Shown: one piece after another, positions 6,072 through 8,034 of the stretch
Layout: each line of letters opens with the position of its first letter
Position numbering within the stretch: the first letter of the stretch is position 1
DNA from: Sulfurimonas sp.
GTDB lineage: Bacteria > Campylobacterota > Campylobacteria > Campylobacterales > Sulfurimonadaceae
Direction of reading: 5' to 3'
DNA length: 8,034 nucleotides
NCBI GenBank assembly: GCA_002733945.2
Contig: NVXO02000008.1
Location: forward strand, 66,191 to 74,224
Notes under the pieces: model-generated
Database searches by the model: none
What the model saw: the letters and a program-made list of their open reading frames with translations, nothing else
Told to the model about the DNA's origin: nothing
Translations under genes and position numbers: made by a program

Positions 6072-7775
6072 TTAAATGAGTTCCATCACTTTAGTAAATA
6101 TTTCATCTGTACTCACAGCTGTTTTCTCAGTAGTTGCACGCTCATAAATCTGAACATTTCCGTTGACTAACTCTTTACCGATAATGATAGTGTAAGGAAA
6201 CCCAATAAGTTCGGCATCTTTCATTTTAAAACCAAATCTATCTTTTCTATCATCTAACATTACTTCAACATTTTTTTCTTGTAGCTCTTTATATAGTTTT
6301 TCGCCAAGTGCCATTTGTGCTTCATCTTTAATGTTACTTACCATGATATTTACCATATAAGGTGCCGTCGCTTTTGTCCAGATACAACCACTTTCATCAT
6401 GATGTTGCTCTATCACTGCTGCGACTAAACGCGAGATTCCCATACCGTATGTACCCATGATAAAAGGTTGAGCTTTTCCATTTTCATCTAAGTACTCAGC
6501 TTTTAAAGCCTTGGCATAAGTAGATCCTAGTTTAAATATATGGCCAACTTCAATACCCTTAGTGAAAGAAAGTTCTCCATCACATTTTGGACAGCTATCT
6601 CCTTCGTTTACCTCTGCAATGTCGGCGAAGTATCCAACTTCACTTATAACTGAGAAGTCTACACCAACATAGTGGTAGTCAAGCTCATTTGCTCCCGTGA
6701 TCATATTTTTTGCATCTTTAAGTTCAGAGTCAATTACATGTTTTGCCTTATCTTGATCCAATGGACCAATAAATCCAGGAACGAGTCCAAGAGCTTTTAA
6801 CTCTTCTTCACTTACGTCTTCTATCTCTAAAGCACCCGCTGCGTTTACAGCTTTTACTTCTTGAAGATTATCACAACCGCGTAAGAAGAAAAGAACGATT
6901 TCGCTTTCGTTTTCATAGATAAGTTTCTTAGCAACACACTTCACTGTGTAGTAAGCGTCAATCTTAAAAAATGATGCTAAGTCTTCTATACTTTTTACAT
7001 TTGGAGTAGAAAACTTATTAAACTCAGCTTCTGGAGCTTCAGGTATCTCTTTTCTCTCTCCACTTACAGCTGCTTCAACATTTGCGCCGTACTCACATTT
7101 AGAGCAAATAGCGATAGTATCTTCGCCACTATCAGCAATTACCATTAACTCTTTAGAACCACTTCCACCTATAGTTCCACTATCAGCTTCAACCACGCGA
7201 TAATCAAGTCCTAAACGAGTAAGGATTCTTTTATATGCAGCTTCCATCTCCCCAAATTCACGGTCTAAGTCTTCTTCACTTGAGTGAAAAGAGTAACCAT
7301 CTTTCATGATAAACTCACGTCCACGCATAAGCCCAAAACGGGGTCTTGCTTCATCACGGAACTTTGTTTTTATCTGGTATAAGTTAAGTGGTAGGTTTTT
7401 ATACGAAGTAACACGGTTACGAATCAGTTCAACCATCATCTCTTCGTGTGTTGGCCCTAGAACAAACATATTATCTTTTCTATCACGAAAACGCAGAAGT
7501 TCTTTTCCAAACTTCTCTATTCTTCCACTTTTTTCCCATAACTCAGCAGGTGTTACAAATGAAAGCTCAACCTCTTGTGCCCCTACTTTAGTCATCTCTT
7601 CGTTTACAATATTTTCTATTTTTTTGATAACACGTTTCGCAAGAGGCATATAGTTATAAAGTCCTGCGGCACTTTGTGAGATAAAACCTGCACGGGCTAA
7701 AAATATATGACTTGCTAAACTTGCATCTGATGGTGCTTCTTTACTTGTTGGTATAAATGCTTTACTTCTTCTCAC
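6072..7775 (-). CDS. proS: Prolyl-tRNA synthetase, bacterial type with editing domain
   Basis: Class II aminoacyl-tRNA synthetase that charges tRNA-Pro; 567 residues, the size of the bacterial type that carries an insertion (INS) domain. Motif 2 is in [17 protein letters not shown] (139-155), motif 3 in [10 protein letters not shown] (441-450), and LGPTHEE (106-112) is present. The INS domain lies between motifs 2 and 3 (roughly 225-400). It keeps K279 and H368, which match residues needed to clear misacylated alanine in the E. coli enzyme, so editing is probably active. CSKC (C224, C227) and CPKC (C395, C398) flank the INS domain and probably hold zinc, as in many bacterial ProRS. The C-terminal anticodon-binding domain runs from about 470. 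It begins at GTG (7775) rather than ATG: AAGGA lies 6 nt upstream and the N-terminus [13 protein letters not shown] aligns with the family start. Confidence 0.98.
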   Translation of the reverse strand: MRRSKAFIPTSKEAPSDASLASHIFLARAGFISQSAAGLYNYMPLAKRVIKKIENIVNEEMTKVGAQEVELSFVTPAELWEKSGRIEKFGKELLRFRDRKDNMFVLGPTHEEMMVELIRNRVTSYKNLPLNLYQIKTKFRDEARPRFGLMRGREFIMKDGYSFHSSEEDLDREFGEMEAAYKRILTRLGLDYRVVEADSGTIGGSGSKELMVIADSGEDTIAICSKCEYGANVEAAVSGERKEIPEAPEAEFNKFSTPNVKSIEDLASFFKIDAYYTVKCVAKKLIYENESEIVLFFLRGCDNLQEVKAVNAAGALEIEDVSEEELKALGLVPGFIGPLDQDKAKHVIDSELKDAKNMITGANELDYHYVGVDFSVISEVGYFADIAEVNEGDSCPKCDGELSFTKGIEVGHIFKLGSTYAKALKAEYLDENGKAQPFIMGTYGMGISRLVAAVIEQHHDESGCIWTKATAPYMVNIMVSNIKDEAQMALGEKLYKELQEKNVEVMLDDRKDRFGFKMKDAELIGFPYTIIIGKELVNGNVQIYERATTEKTAVSTDEIFTKVMELI

Positions 7776-7781
7776 TATTTG

Positions 7782-7786
7782 TCCTT
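7782..7786 (-). promoter_or_regulatory. Ribosome binding site for the GTG start of proS
   Basis: AAGGA overlaps the hemA stop codon (TAA at 7787-7785, reading TAAGGA), 6 nt before the GTG at 7775-7773. It makes GTG the convincing start and links proS translation to hemA termination. Confidence 0.7.
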
Positions 7787-8034
7787 AAACTTTTTCTTTC
7801 ATCATTGAAGCCATTGCTCCACTCATTAGTTCTGTATGTGTATCTTCTGTGGCACTTCTCATGTTTGTTGTAAACTCATGTAAAAATCTCTTTAATGCTT
7901 GTTCACACATTTTTTGTGCCGCTGCTTCATACTCTTTGGGAAGGTATCCTGCTTTTATTGTTCTTTTTGTCTCTATCTGTGCGGCTATCTCTGCACGAGT
8001 ATATATCTCTTTTATTAGAGGTTCTAAATCTTGG
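7785..8034 (-). CDS. hemA: Glutamyl-tRNA reductase, C-terminal part (partial)
   Basis: A minus-strand frame enters from the right edge and runs 82 codons without interruption to TAA at 7787-7785. It was read by hand. The residues match the C-terminal dimerisation domain of glutamyl-tRNA reductase: LEPLIKEIYTRAEIAAQIE, a helix-rich middle, then ALKRFLHEFTTNMRS, which matches the family's C-terminal 'FLH-PT-LR' pattern with phenylalanine for proline, and a methionine-rich end SMMKEKV. The enzyme reduces glutamyl-tRNA to glutamate-1-semialdehyde, the first committed step of haem synthesis in the C5 pathway. The N-terminal catalytic and NADPH domains lie outside the window. The stop codon overlaps the proS ribosome site, so the two genes are almost certainly one transcript. 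Confidence 0.92.
   Translation of the reverse strand, partial: QDLEPLIKEIYTRAEIAAQIETKRTIKAGYLPKEYEAAAQKMCEQALKRFLHEFTTNMRSATEDTHTELMSGAMASMMKEKV

Noticed and set aside
7306..7653. Plus-strand open frame of 115 codons.
   Set aside because: Antisense to the highly conserved catalytic core of proS; no ribosome site or family match visible.

Overview
The window looks like chromosomal DNA of a low-GC Campylobacterota species (formerly Epsilonproteobacteria), most like Sulfurimonas or a close relative. The evidence is the AT-rich composition, the character of the proteins, the run hemA-proS-hemC-ubiD (a familiar neighbourhood in this phylum), and a UbiD-type decarboxylase of the menaquinone (futalosine pathway) kind. 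The genus is an inference from protein character and gene order, not from a search. All genes lie on the minus strand, so transcription runs from high to low coordinates.

Region 1 (8034 down to 2071) is one tightly packed probable operon: the C-terminal end of hemA (glutamyl-tRNA reductase), proS (prolyl-tRNA synthetase), an FxsA-family membrane protein, a periplasmic thioredoxin-fold thiol-disulfide protein with a CPFC motif, hemC (porphobilinogen deaminase) and a ubiD-family menaquinone decarboxylase. Gaps are 9, 1, -47, 3 and 3 nt, so co-transcription and translational coupling are likely. HemA and HemC serve tetrapyrrole synthesis, the UbiD protein serves menaquinone synthesis, and the thiol protein would act in the envelope where c-type cytochromes mature. 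The cluster therefore leans towards supplying respiratory cofactors, with ProRS and FxsA as passengers.

Region 2 (2070 to 1641) has a 94-nt spacer with a well-formed sigma70-like promoter and two dyads. They precede a small exported mono-haem c-type cytochrome with a very lysine-rich mature part.

Region 3 (1640 to 142) has a spacer with a candidate promoter and an AT-rich hairpin, then argH (argininosuccinate lyase), complete and with all signature motifs.

Region 4 (141 to 1) is an 88-nt spacer with an RNA hairpin and an extended -10 element, then the first 17 codons of another minus-strand gene cut by the window edge (possibly OsmC-like).

Most of the window is ordinary housekeeping sequence. 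I see no mobile element, CRISPR array, tRNA or rRNA, and no clearly new multi-gene system. The points most worth a second look are the lysine-rich cytochrome and its regulatory spacer, and the hairpin downstream of argH.
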